Assembly (NCBI GenBank): GCA_947498355.1
Contig: CANMKA010000001.1
Coordinates: forward strand, 124,001 to 188,000
Direction: 5' to 3'
Origin: an uncultured Paraglaciecola sp.
Lineage (GTDB): Bacteria; Pseudomonadota; Gammaproteobacteria; Enterobacterales; Alteromonadaceae
Length of the DNA: 64,000 bases
Translations under genes and position numbers: made by a program
Shown here: positions 51,627 to 61,401 of the stretch, piece after piece
Numbering within the stretch: position 1 is the stretch's first letter
Layout: every line of letters begins with the position of its first letter
Notes under the pieces: generated by a model
What the model was told of the DNA's origin: nothing
Seen by the model: only the letters and a program-made list of their open reading frames with translations
The model's database searches: none

Positions 51627-53146
51627 GTTAGATTAACATTCCATGGTAGGAGTTGGTCGATGTCTGTGCTCGGCTTGCTCAACATTGTTAGCAAGTGCAT
51701 TAGATAGTCAAACGGCACTAAGCCATTCGCTTTTGCAGTTTCGATGATGGAGTAAAGCACTGCACTGGCGGTCGCGCCATGGGTGGTTTGTGAGAACAAC
51801 CACGCTTTGCGGCCAATCACGAAGGGCTTTATCGCTCTTTCTGCGCGATTATTGTCTATGCTGAGTTTGCCATCTAAGGTATATCGCTGAAGTTTTTCCC
51901 ATTGATTTAAGCAGTAAGTGATAGCCTCTCCCAGTTTGGTGTTGGGTAATACCTGTTGTTCAGATTTGATGAGCCACGTTTCAAATTGTTTGAGTAATGG
52001 CACGCTCTTTTCTTGTCGTATTTGATAACGCTCATCAACGATTTTATCTTTGATTTGCTGTTCAATGCGATAGAGCTTTTGAATATGGTTAAGTGCCCAG
52101 TCCGCCTTGCCGTTTGTTTTTTTACCTTGTGCTGTTTTCGCTTCGGTAAACTTACGTCTCGCATGTGCCCAACACCCCACGAGTGTCGCTTGGGTAGAAT
52201 GATAACCCGCATAACCATCCACTTGCAGATAACCTTGATAATTACCAAGGTAATGAGTCGCACAGTTTGCGCTTCGATTATTGTGATAATCGAACAATAC
52301 AATATTAGGTATGGATGAGCCTTTTACTTTTCCTTCGGGCGAATCAGCGCCTGTAGCATACAGCCACATATAGCATTTTTGTTTATTTTCCTTTGCTACT
52401 TTAAGCGTGGTTTCATCCGCATGAATAACGCTTTGCTGTAATTGAGTGGCTTTAAGCCTGTCATAGAGTATTTGCAGTGTCGTGGCGCACTTCATCATCC
52501 AATCGGATGTGGTTTTACGACTCAACTCAATGCCATACTGCTTGAACATGGCTTCTTGACGATACAGCGGTAAACCATATTGATACTTACTCGTGATGAT
52601 TTGTGCCAGCAAACTTGACGTGGCGTAACCTTTAGGAATAACACTGTGCGCTACAGGTGCTTGCTTAATCTGGTTTGACGTGCCGCTTTTTTCACAGGCC
52701 TTGCACGCATACTTAGGGCGCACATGCTCAACAACGCTGACTTTGGCGGGGATAAATTCAAGCTTCTCACTGATATCCTCGCCGATGTAATGCAATTCAG
52801 ACTGGCAGCATTCACAGATTTTGTCTTCATCGCGAATATCGTGAACAACGCGCTCACGAGGTAAGTCTTTAGGGAGTGGCTTACGCTTAGGTTTGTTACG
52901 GGTATAGCTAATGACTTCCTGTTCAGGCACTTCACTATCAACCGCTAATTCCTCAGCTTCGTTAAATAGCTCACCCTGACCAGGATGGCCTTCACTACTC
53001 GCCCCAAACTGTTTGTGTTGGGCAAGACGAAACTGCTCTTCTAAAAACTGGTATTTTTGCACCACCTCGCCAAGCAATTTCTTTAACTGCTTCGGATCAT
53101 CTGGGAGGGATTCAATATTAATGTTCATAGCGCTATTATCGCGCAT
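51623..53146 (-). CDS. tnpC: IS66 transposase TnpC
   Basis: A 507-residue DDE transposase of the IS66 family. The N-terminal coiled coil (DPKQLKKLLGEVVQKYQFLEEQF) and zinc-finger-like CECCQSEL/CKACEKSG precede the catalytic domain, with HADETTLKV, the VDGYAGYHS acidic strand, CWAHARRKF and the final SIDNNRAERAIKPFVIGRK containing the catalytic Glu. The frame is intact. The last codons run into the left inverted repeat, as usual in this family. Confidence 0.95.
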   Translation of the reverse strand: MRDNSAMNINIESLPDDPKQLKKLLGEVVQKYQFLEEQFRLAQHKQFGASSEGHPGQGELFNEAEELAVDSEVPEQEVISYTRNKPKRKPLPKDLPRERVVHDIRDEDKICECCQSELHYIGEDISEKLEFIPAKVSVVEHVRPKYACKACEKSGTSNQIKQAPVAHSVIPKGYATSSLLAQIITSKYQYGLPLYRQEAMFKQYGIELSRKTTSDWMMKCATTLQILYDRLKATQLQQSVIHADETTLKVAKENKQKCYMWLYATGADSPEGKVKGSSIPNIVLFDYHNNRSANCATHYLGNYQGYLQVDGYAGYHSTQATLVGCWAHARRKFTEAKTAQGKKTNGKADWALNHIQKLYRIEQQIKDKIVDERYQIRQEKSVPLLKQFETWLIKSEQQVLPNTKLGEAITYCLNQWEKLQRYTLDGKLSIDNNRAERAIKPFVIGRKAWLFSQTTHGATASAVLYSIIETAKANGLVPFDYLMHLLTMLSKPSTDIDQLLPWNVNLT

Positions 53147-53214
53147 TAACTCACTGATTATCTTACTTTATTTAGATTAATTCGTGATCGTTACAAACAG
53201 CTTATGAGCGATAG

Positions 53215-53565
53215 CTATAAGCCCGAGGCTTCATACCGCAAAGGCTGATGACCTATCACATCAAAGCCCGATAATAGCCAAGCCAATTGCTGTTCACTTA
53301 AATGCATGTGCTTCAATTCGTTCTCGCTTGGCCATTTAAACTTGTGTTTTTCGAGGCGCTTGTACCACAAACCAAATCCCGTTTTATCCCAATGTAACAC
53401 CTTGAGTTTGTCCCGTTTTTTGTTGCTGAATAAAAATAAAGCCCCAGTGAAAGCATTAAATTCAAGTTCCGACTCCACGATCGCCAACAGACCGTTAATG
53501 GATTTTCGAAAGTCCACAGGCAGCACATGAAGGTAAATATCCTCTGGCTCAACGAACATTCTCAT
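53215..53565 (-). CDS. tnpB: IS66 accessory protein TnpB
   Basis: A 116-residue protein of the IS66 Orf2 family: MRMFVEPEDIYLHVLPVDFRKSI, ALFLFSNKKRDKLKVLHWDKTGF, and KFKWPSENE. It is required with TnpA for transposition. The ATG at 53565 overlaps the tnpA stop as ATGA, which is why this start is chosen over the longer frame. Confidence 0.95.
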   Translation of the reverse strand: MRMFVEPEDIYLHVLPVDFRKSINGLLAIVESELEFNAFTGALFLFSNKKRDKLKVLHWDKTGFGLWYKRLEKHKFKWPSENELKHMHLSEQQLAWLLSGFDVIGHQPLRYEASGL

Positions 53566-53864
53566 TGAGCAACTGCCTTCATGACTTGGGCTAGCCATTG
53601 GGGAGACAACTCACCGTTGACATTCAACTTCACATTACCCAACTGCAAAGTCAATGTGGGCAAAGCCGTGTTTGGCTTCGGCGGAATTAACTTCACCAAT
53701 TTGGACTTAACCTTGACAGTGGCTGGCCAAGCCAAATCCTTTTTTCGTTTTGAAAAATAACGAGGGCATAATCCATTGTTTCGGCAAAACTGGGCTGCCG
53801 TCAGCCCACTTTCATCATGTTGTTTGAATAATTCCCGCCATTGCTTAATGCTACGCTTTACCAT
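53562..53864 (-). CDS. tnpA: IS66 accessory protein TnpA
   Basis: A 100-residue helix-turn-helix protein of IS66 elements: WRELFKQHDESGLTAAQFCRNNGLCPRYFSKRKK is the HTH region that probably binds the element ends. It is translationally coupled to tnpB. Intact. Confidence 0.93.
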   Translation of the reverse strand: MVKRSIKQWRELFKQHDESGLTAAQFCRNNGLCPRYFSKRKKDLAWPATVKVKSKLVKLIPPKPNTALPTLTLQLGNVKLNVNGELSPQWLAQVMKAVAQ

Positions 53865-53919
53865 GCCAAAATCTCCTAAGTGTTGAAATCAAGATTCTGA
53901 CGGTGCTAATTTTGAAAGG

Positions 53920-53945
53920 CTAGACGGTGATCGCCGGACGGATAC
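53920..53945. repeat. IS66 right inverted repeat
   Basis: 26 bases, exact complement of the left end; begins CTAGACGGTGATCGCCGG. Confidence 0.93.
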
Positions 53946-53990
53946 TAAGCATCAAGCTAAACAGTCAATGCAAAGGCAATCAGCAACAAA

Positions 53991-54017
53991 AAAGCCCTAG
54001 TGGTTAGCTAGGGCTTT
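53991..54017 (-). terminator. Terminator of the RHS operon
   Basis: AAAGCCCTAG-TGGTTAG-CTAGGGCTTT, ten pairs, followed on the minus strand by six Ts, 12 bases after the stop of the zinc-ribbon gene. Confidence 0.9.
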
Positions 54018-54028
54018 AATCGCCAATC

Positions 54029-54328
54029 CTATTTACTGAATAAATTTTTAGACGTAGATTTTGCGATAAAAGGTGCAAAGAATAACCGAGCCAAAAACAC
54101 CAATAAAATGCAAGTTGCTAATGGGATTGCCGTTAAAAAGTAAAACGAAATATACACCGATAACAAAACAGCCGCGCCCTCCAAGGTCAAATAAAACAGC
54201 TTAGAAAAACCGGCAATCACATAATTAGTGCCACAACTTTCACATCTAGCGCCCTCACCTGTCAGGTTCGCCAATGCAGCCATTAACGGAATTTTATACT
54301 TCTTACATTTCCTACAATATGCGCCCAT
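54029..54328 (-). CDS. Small zinc-ribbon membrane protein at the end of the RHS operon
   Basis: A 99-residue protein with an N-terminal zinc ribbon (CRKCKKYK, then CESCGTNY) and two hydrophobic segments (FYLTLEGAAVLLSVYISFYFLTAI; TCILLVFLARLFFAPFI). The family is not recognised. ATG 54328 has GTGAGG six bases upstream, overlapping the RHS stop region; GTG 54340 overlaps the RHS stop codon and is an alternative. Because it directly follows the variable tail of an RHS protein it could be an immunity protein or a membrane assembly factor. Neither is shown. Confidence 0.65.
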   Translation of the reverse strand: MGAYCRKCKKYKIPLMAALANLTGEGARCESCGTNYVIAGFSKLFYLTLEGAAVLLSVYISFYFLTAIPLATCILLVFLARLFFAPFIAKSTSKNLFSK

Positions 54329-54339
54329 TATAAACCTCA

Positions 54340-57300
54340 CTAATTCTGACCAGAAACAAACGTGTTAACAATATTCCCCAATCTTTGCTCAGCATAACTT
54401 CTTAATGCTGTATCTGATATCTGCGGCAATATCGGTCGAGTATGGTCAACAGTAGAAACATCTAAATTGAGCTCTAGCGCCAAGGATTCAATACCAAAAT
54501 ATACATCTCCCATTCCAGCTACAATTCCAAGCGATGGTCCAGCTCCACCTCCACCGAGAGCGGCACCACTTAACAAACTTGTTAACTGTCTACCCGCAAT
54601 TGTTTCTCCATTCGCAAGCAACTGATTACCGCCCGCTTTAGTTTGTGTTTGATTCGCATGTAATGCAATACCGAGACCTTCCCCTAACAGCATTTGCTCT
54701 ACAGTATTGGCTTGGACAGACTCCCCTATACCTGCTCCACCTAATATTCGCCGCTCGTGTCGAGCATACCTATATAAACCTTTGAAGAAAGAGCCAACTC
54801 CCCGAAAAAAGCCTCCCCCCTCCTTTTGTGCACTTTCTTCCTCCCTTTCACCATCATTCGCTGTCCTTTCTTCTCTATTTGACTCACCAATTACACCTTG
54901 GCTTACTCTGTTAGGACTCAAGTTAGCCTGGGCCTTAGCATGGGAAAGACTGTCTGACCTACTGGTAGATAAGTCATAACTGTCGAACAATTGCGATTCT
55001 AACGAACGTTGAGCACCCTGACCATAAGAAAATGCATTTGCCCCACTGTATGTAAATTGTATGCTTCCTGTTTCTACATATGAGATGGCAGACATAGCCA
55101 AGCTTTGCACAAAGCTTTCACTGGAAAAATAATTAACTACAGCTTTAAATAACATGTCCCAAAAATAGCCAGATGGATCAGTCGCATTAAGAGGGTTATT
55201 TAATACATAACTATAGCGGTTAAAATTTTGAAGGTTATATTCTTGCTGTACCACAGGATCAACGCTCAGAAACCGACCTAATCGCGGGTCATATACTCTT
55301 CCGTTCATATGGATGAGACCACTTTCGTCAAGGTGTTCGTGCCCTGTAAAGCCTTTATTATAGTGTTCTAATGCTAATTCGCTGGCACTATTTACGCCAA
55401 AACTTGGATTATAATTACTAACGTTGCGTCTTTGCCCCCATGGGTCAAAACTAAAGCGCTGAACTATATTTCCAGCTTCATCAGTGATAGCTTCAGCTGA
55501 CCCTAAATGGTCAAAATGCAGGTACTCGAGTGTACGCTGCCTAGAAGCATGTACGTATGTTTCAATAGCAATTCCTTCAATATTACGTTGAATTCTAGCT
55601 AATTCACCATTTTCACTAACGAACTCAACATTACCAATATATAAGGTGTCTGTTGTTAAACTGCTTTTAGTATCCCTTCGCTTAATCCTTGCTCCTTCAA
55701 TGCTATATACAAACTCAGTAACATTATTTGATGTGCGGATGGCGGTAGGTTTATTATTCACATTATAGCTAATTAAACTACGCCCTCCACCAGAGACCAT
55801 ATTGCCGTTGTTATCATATACATAACTACCAGAAAGCGCCCCATTTGTAATTTGACTCACAGCATGTGGGCTACGCTCATAGCGATAGCGACCCACTCCT
55901 GTTTTCGTTCTGATATTACCCAGATTATCGTACGTTACGGATACGCTACCGCTGGCTCCCGAACCACTTTTAGTCCAATTTTTTAGGCGGTTAAGCTTAT
56001 CGTATTCAAAATTCTCATCAAATCCTGTTCTTCTGTCTCGTCTAAATTCTAAATTTCCTACGTTTGTAAAGTGATATTCATTATTTTGTATATTTGCATT
56101 TTGACCGGCGACTATACTTTCTAATGTTCCATCATATTCATCGAAAAGTTGGACTGTGTTAATACCATTACCGTATGTAAACTGTGTTGCGTTACCATAT
56201 GCATCGGTAGCTGATAACTCCCAGACTCTAATACCTGAAATTAAGTCCGTTTTAGCAACTAAATAATTGTCGTTTGAATAATGATATTCAACGCCGGCAT
56301 TGCCACTACTCGCGTCGTACCTTCTTTTTATTCGAAACTGATTAGCCGCATCGTAAACGGTATCTTGATGGTAGTTTTTACCATCTACTGTTAATGTCTC
56401 TCGGTAAATAAGAGACAAGCTATTATAATCATACTGTCTGCCTACTTTATTTACGTGGTCATATATATAACTCACCATACCTAACCCATACATACTGGTA
56501 TCATAACTGTATTCAATATGCGCATCTCGTGTAATCAATTGCTTATCGCATGATGCACTCGTTGAATTGTATGATTCATGTAATCTGTTTAGGTTATCAT
56601 ATGTATTACATTTACGCTGACTCTTGGCATCTTGCTGCCACAACAAGTTACCAAAACCATCATAACGATAAAGTGTTACCCCCGCATCGGGATCAATTAT
56701 TTTGACTTTTCGTCCAAGATGATCAAAATAAATGTTGGTTAATACGTTTCTGCTTTCTGAATTTCTTGAAACTTGACGCATTTGTCCCAAACTTGTGTAA
56801 GCATAAGTTACGGCAGATTGGTTGTGATCAATAACAGTAACCACTTCTCCTAACACATTTGAGACCGTAACGGTTGTTTGTCCGTCTGGATTCGTAGAGG
56901 TTGATGTTAGGCCGTTGTATTGAGTAGACCATAATCCTCTGTCTGGTTTATGTACATGCGTCACGCGATTAAAATTATCATAAACCATGAAACTATAGCC
57001 TCTTGGAGGCAAATTACTTTCACTGTAATTCGAACCACTTAATTCATTTAACTCATGTGGAAAATGAGGAACAGACTCAACTATTTTTCTATTTTGTTTG
57101 TCGTAAGCGTAATTTTTTTGTACCCAAGATATGGTGTTGGTAGGTACATCTGATAGCGTTTGTGATTTTTCTCTTAATATTAATCCTTTATTATCAAAAT
57201 ACACTTTAGAGTCTGGTCCATTAGACACAGTAGTTGTTTCAACATAATTCCCATCGATTGGGCAATCACCACTAAATGAGCATAGTTCTTGAGTTACAGT

Positions 57301-60300
57301 CGAGTAACTTCCATTTGCATTAAATGTGAAGTTTAAACGCCCCAAAGAATTATACCCATAACTTGTGGTTTGTCCGTTGGCAGATGTAATAGTTCGAGGT
57401 AAACCAAGAATAGGATCATAAACTGTAGTGGTTTTTAAGCTAGGAACTCCACTTGTATACTGTGATTCGCTCAATGAGTTTCCTATATACTGATGCTCTT
57501 CCTTTATATATCTGCCGTACTCATCGTAAACATAGCGAGATGCTTGAGGTAATGCTCCTGCTGCTGTTTTTTCTACAAAAATAATATTTCCAAAGTAATC
57601 TCTCGTGTAAGTTTCTTTCTGATAAAAATTTGCTGACAGCGCATCGTTAGTGGTAAAACCAGAGTAACTCCCACCATTGACCTCTTTACTTTCTAACAGA
57701 TAGTTATTTGCAGAAGAGTATGTATAGCTTTCTGCCTGACTGACTGTGTCTTCATTAGGGCGAGAGTAGGTAACTACTTGATTTGCTAAACGCCAAGCGT
57801 ACAAATCGTTAAAATATATATACTCTTTGTCCGTTACAGTCGTAGATACTACGCTGCCATTTGCAGTTATTTCTTCTGTTTTCGTACCTACATTCCCAAA
57901 GGAGTCGAGGTTTTCATTAGTTGTTGTGCTGACACTGAGTACTCGTTCTAAATCGACGTTAAATTCAGTTTGAACAACTGAATATGGGTATATATATGAT
58001 TGATTTAGAAAGTTACTCGCGGTACAGGTCATCGCTCCTGAAGTCACACAAATTGGTGAGTCTGTACCAGAGCTATATTCTGCGTAGCTGTACTCAGTAA
58101 TCGATAGAGTCGTTTTTTCTCCCGCCGCAACAGGACATGCGCCACTGCTACATTCATCTTCTTCAAGAGCCGTATAACCTTGCTCAATTTCGGCCTTGTA
58201 TGGCCTGCCCGTGAATGGGAAAGCTTGATGGTATTGCGTAGTAACATTCACCCCAGAAAAGTGTTCATAGCTAGAAACTTGGCTAAAACCTAACAAACCG
58301 AAACCGTATTGAGCTTTTAATCCTCGATAGCTATATCTTGTGTCGGACTCACCTTCTACTTCAACTTTAGCCACTGCATGTATAGGAAGGGCTACATCCA
58401 AGATTTTGGAGCAAAAATCACCATTAGGTTTGCAACGCAGGTCGACTAAATCATTGGCGTTCGTTTCTCTTGTGTAATAAAAGTCTAACCCTTCTTTCGT
58501 GAGGCTTTCATAGCGAATTGTACTCTTTTTCCCAAAACCATTGGTGATTTCAACCAATAAATCTCTATAACTACTTTCTGAAAGTTGATAATTGATATGT
58601 CCCTTTACACTAGCGTAGTCTTGAACTCCATCACCGTTCAATTCAATAAATGCGTTTATTCCCCCGTGCTTATAGACATATTGAATATTGGTGAACACTT
58701 CATCATTTAATTCTCTAGGAGCAAATGGAAGAGATTGAGTTGTGGGTTTAAAAAATGACCCCCCTTTTCGAGGGAGCATTTTATATACAACTTTTCCATC
58801 GTTATTATTATGCCCATTATTCTTATAAAAAAGGAGATCGACGTCACTGTCACTATCATAGTCACCAAATAAATAGCGGAAACTTCGACCCGCTAAGCCT
58901 GATATTCGGCCTCTATATGTTTCTAGGCTGAGGTCATACGCTTTTAATGTCGAAATTACGTCTGGACTATCGTCAGTTTTTGTTAACGTCTCAGTAACAA
59001 GTGTTTTATAACCAGTGCCCTCAAAGTCAACATAATCAAAGCTTAGTAAAACACCTGATTCAAATACTGGAAAATCAACACATTGATTGTAAATAAAACT
59101 ATTCCAATCTCCTATTTCCCCCGTAATTTGAAAGCGGCCTAGTAAATCCAATCGCAAAACAGACCACTGTCCGTAATAATCCTTTTTACCAGTATAGTTC
59201 GGTGGAGCTGGGTTAAAAGTATCTCGACGTTGACAATGCTTATAAACATCATTTGGTATATGCATAATCAGCTCGCTAACCCCATCTCCATCGGTATCAG
59301 TTAGGCGAATATTATTGATCATAGGGTTATGTTCAGAAAAATATTCCTTCCTCAAGAATTCATTATGGTATGGAAATGTTGACACAATAGGTGCAACCTG
59401 TGGTTCAAGAAATACACTTTTGTTTGGATCTTGGTATTGAATATATAGACTTTGATCTTTATAAAAAAGAATATCCGGAAAGGTGTCAGCATTGAAGTCA
59501 CCAATTTTTACTTCATTTACTAAATGATCGATATTAACTGATAGAGGATTTTGAAAGTCGTACATTATATCGTTGGGGCTACCGTTGACTAAAACAGACA
59601 AAAATACCCGCCACGCACCGCCGGTCTTCGCAAGAATATCGTCACGACCATCATGGTTCATGTCAATAATTTGCCAAGTTCGCCTAAAATCGTTATTCGC
59701 AGCATTTCTTACAGATTGGACTAGTTTTGGAATCCTTCCTCCTTGAACGATACGAACATGATCAGTACTACCTTTATCGTCATCGATTAAGATAAAGTCT
59801 GTAATGCCGTCTCCATTTGCGTCTAGTGCTTTTTGTCCTCTTGAGTCGCTATCGCTATGGAATTTTATATCTTGAGTTCTTGTGAAATCTGTATTTCCTT
59901 CTTGCCATTCAAATTTTGTTGTTGGAAGGCAAGTTGTGCCCGAACATGAAGATATTTCTGAAATCAAACTTCTGTTCGAAACATCTGCTGCTTTATAAGT
60001 CAGGTCATAAGTTCGTAATTCATCCCCCGCAGCAGACGATACATTCGAAACATTGACTTTAGATACGATTGTATCTAATCGTTTCCGGATATCTCTACGG
60101 TAACCTCTTTTAATTATTGAGTCTTCACGGTTTTCATAATTAAAAAAGATGGCATTGTTAGGCGCTTTATTTGCGAACACATTCCCAGTGTATTGAATAG
60201 ATGTGAGTAATGCGACAGGGGACTCGCTTGGAAAAAGCCCGTAATGCTCTGGTGGAGCATAATTGAAAAGAATATAGTTGCCGGCAATATCTTGTTTTTT

Positions 60301-61401
60301 TGTTAGTGCCCATGTTTCAGACGAGACCAAGCTGTAGATTAATATTTGACCGTCGGTTAATGTCACCGTATAGCTTTCGACCCCATCTTCGACTGTTGTA
60401 TTACCAGCGACAATCGACATAGGCATTTTGTCATGTAGCTGGTAGGAGGCACCAGGTTCATTGTATGTGCCAGATAATAAAAGTAATTTTTTACCATCTA
60501 AACAAAGTCGATCTTTATTCTCGATCGTCGAAACATCGTTGTCGTCGACCTTAGTTTTTGCACACTTACTTAATTGAGATATGCCACTAATCGACCACCC
60601 AACCCCAAGCAAGCCGTTACTAGCACCACTATCGTACTTTAGTGAAATATCTGGGGTCAGTCCCCCAGAGCCAGGGGCTGTAGCTATAGGCAAAAAATAT
60701 TCGATATTACCCATAGGCCCTACAGATAAGCTATCAGGAATCGATCCGACTACTGTCATACCCGCTTCATCAATAGGGTTGCTAATTGGGTTAGGTAAAA
60801 TAGCATGTGAATCAGGTAAAATTGCTAAAGAATCCGAGAACCTCTCGCCATTACACGAAACTGATTTTTCGATAACGCTTACAGAAGACGGCGTAACTGA
60901 AATGCTTCCAGAGGACAAAACACTTTGTCCTGTTTCATTAATACATTCGCTTCCCCCACTTATGTTCCAACGAAACGTAGACGTTTCATGAATATGAATA
61001 CGATCCTTGTCCCACTCAGCTCCCTCAAACCCAAGCATAGCTAGCGTTTCAGAACTATAAGTCGCAACATCTTCGTTACAAATCATTCCGTCATTAGGGT
61101 GCTCAATACAGCCAATAACACGATAAATATAATCACCAGAATCTCGTCCTGTTAATGTACTTTGTGCATCATTGGTATGAATGATAGTGGCAGTTTCCCA
61201 ACTATCTCCCACCCGTTTTTCCTCGAGTTGATAACCAGAGGCATACTCAACTGGCTCCCAAGTTAGGGTAATGCTATTTGGGCTATCAAATGCATAGGCA
61301 GCAACAAAAATACTGCAACCCAAATTTAAAAAAACAGCTTGAAAAAAATGTTTTTTTAATACGCTCAATATTGTAAGAGCTGGATAATTTTTCTTATTCA
61401 T
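54340..61401 (-). CDS. Giant SpvB/FG-GAP/RHS-repeat protein
   Basis: A 2353-residue secreted protein. Order: signal-like hydrophobic segment (about 20-37); a fibronectin-like domain; an Ig-like Cys unit (FRWNISGGSECIN to SVSCNG); an SpvB domain (about 225-400: YFLPIATAPGSGGLTPDISLKYDSG is its hallmark, given here in part); FG-GAP/VCBS-type repeats (DANGDGITDFILID, DMNHDGRDDILAK, DFNADTFPDILFY, DYDSDSDVDLLFY); a TcdB-middle-like region (about 960-1150); RHS YD-repeats (about 1330-2000); and the RHS core RVYDPRLGRFLSVDP (about 2035). A 269-residue tail (2085-2353), acidic-Ser then Gly-rich, matches no toxin I know. Such proteins form a beta-cocoon that encloses a C-terminal cargo. The start overlaps the upstream stop (TAATG). 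Confidence 0.9.
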   Translation of the reverse strand: MNKKNYPALTILSVLKKHFFQAVFLNLGCSIFVAAYAFDSPNSITLTWEPVEYASGYQLEEKRVGDSWETATIIHTNDAQSTLTGRDSGDYIYRVIGCIEHPNDGMICNEDVATYSSETLAMLGFEGAEWDKDRIHIHETSTFRWNISGGSECINETGQSVLSSGSISVTPSSVSVIEKSVSCNGERFSDSLAILPDSHAILPNPISNPIDEAGMTVVGSIPDSLSVGPMGNIEYFLPIATAPGSGGLTPDISLKYDSGASNGLLGVGWSISGISQLSKCAKTKVDDNDVSTIENKDRLCLDGKKLLLLSGTYNEPGASYQLHDKMPMSIVAGNTTVEDGVESYTVTLTDGQILIYSLVSSETWALTKKQDIAGNYILFNYAPPEHYGLFPSESPVALLTSIQYTGNVFANKAPNNAIFFNYENREDSIIKRGYRRDIRKRLDTIVSKVNVSNVSSAAGDELRTYDLTYKAADVSNRSLISEISSCSGTTCLPTTKFEWQEGNTDFTRTQDIKFHSDSDSRGQKALDANGDGITDFILIDDDKGSTDHVRIVQGGRIPKLVQSVRNAANNDFRRTWQIIDMNHDGRDDILAKTGGAWRVFLSVLVNGSPNDIMYDFQNPLSVNIDHLVNEVKIGDFNADTFPDILFYKDQSLYIQYQDPNKSVFLEPQVAPIVSTFPYHNEFLRKEYFSEHNPMINNIRLTDTDGDGVSELIMHIPNDVYKHCQRRDTFNPAPPNYTGKKDYYGQWSVLRLDLLGRFQITGEIGDWNSFIYNQCVDFPVFESGVLLSFDYVDFEGTGYKTLVTETLTKTDDSPDVISTLKAYDLSLETYRGRISGLAGRSFRYLFGDYDSDSDVDLLFYKNNGHNNNDGKVVYKMLPRKGGSFFKPTTQSLPFAPRELNDEVFTNIQYVYKHGGINAFIELNGDGVQDYASVKGHINYQLSESSYRDLLVEITNGFGKKSTIRYESLTKEGLDFYYTRETNANDLVDLRCKPNGDFCSKILDVALPIHAVAKVEVEGESDTRYSYRGLKAQYGFGLLGFSQVSSYEHFSGVNVTTQYHQAFPFTGRPYKAEIEQGYTALEEDECSSGACPVAAGEKTTLSITEYSYAEYSSGTDSPICVTSGAMTCTASNFLNQSYIYPYSVVQTEFNVDLERVLSVSTTTNENLDSFGNVGTKTEEITANGSVVSTTVTDKEYIYFNDLYAWRLANQVVTYSRPNEDTVSQAESYTYSSANNYLLESKEVNGGSYSGFTTNDALSANFYQKETYTRDYFGNIIFVEKTAAGALPQASRYVYDEYGRYIKEEHQYIGNSLSESQYTSGVPSLKTTTVYDPILGLPRTITSANGQTTSYGYNSLGRLNFTFNANGSYSTVTQELCSFSGDCPIDGNYVETTTVSNGPDSKVYFDNKGLILREKSQTLSDVPTNTISWVQKNYAYDKQNRKIVESVPHFPHELNELSGSNYSESNLPPRGYSFMVYDNFNRVTHVHKPDRGLWSTQYNGLTSTSTNPDGQTTVTVSNVLGEVVTVIDHNQSAVTYAYTSLGQMRQVSRNSESRNVLTNIYFDHLGRKVKIIDPDAGVTLYRYDGFGNLLWQQDAKSQRKCNTYDNLNRLHESYNSTSASCDKQLITRDAHIEYSYDTSMYGLGMVSYIYDHVNKVGRQYDYNSLSLIYRETLTVDGKNYHQDTVYDAANQFRIKRRYDASSGNAGVEYHYSNDNYLVAKTDLISGIRVWELSATDAYGNATQFTYGNGINTVQLFDEYDGTLESIVAGQNANIQNNEYHFTNVGNLEFRRDRRTGFDENFEYDKLNRLKNWTKSGSGASGSVSVTYDNLGNIRTKTGVGRYRYERSPHAVSQITNGALSGSYVYDNNGNMVSGGGRSLISYNVNNKPTAIRTSNNVTEFVYSIEGARIKRRDTKSSLTTDTLYIGNVEFVSENGELARIQRNIEGIAIETYVHASRQRTLEYLHFDHLGSAEAITDEAGNIVQRFSFDPWGQRRNVSNYNPSFGVNSASELALEHYNKGFTGHEHLDESGLIHMNGRVYDPRLGRFLSVDPVVQQEYNLQNFNRYSYVLNNPLNATDPSGYFWDMLFKAVVNYFSSESFVQSLAMSAISYVETGSIQFTYSGANAFSYGQGAQRSLESQLFDSYDLSTSRSDSLSHAKAQANLSPNRVSQGVIGESNREERTANDGEREEESAQKEGGGFFRGVGSFFKGLYRYARHERRILGGAGIGESVQANTVEQMLLGEGLGIALHANQTQTKAGGNQLLANGETIAGRQLTSLLSGAALGGGGAGPSLGIVAGMGDVYFGIESLALELNLDVSTVDHTRPILPQISDTALRSYAEQRLGNIVNTFVSGQN

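Larger units (their letters stand above)
51601..53945 (-). mobile_element. IS66-family insertion sequence, complete
   Basis: A 2345-base element with perfect 26-base terminal inverted repeats (51601-51626 and 53920-53945, starting GTATCCGTCCGGCGATCACC) and the three genes of IS66: tnpA, tnpB and tnpC, all on the minus strand. The flanking octamers differ (GATTAAGT left, TAAGCATC right), so the 8-base target duplication expected for IS66 is missing. Confidence 0.93.
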
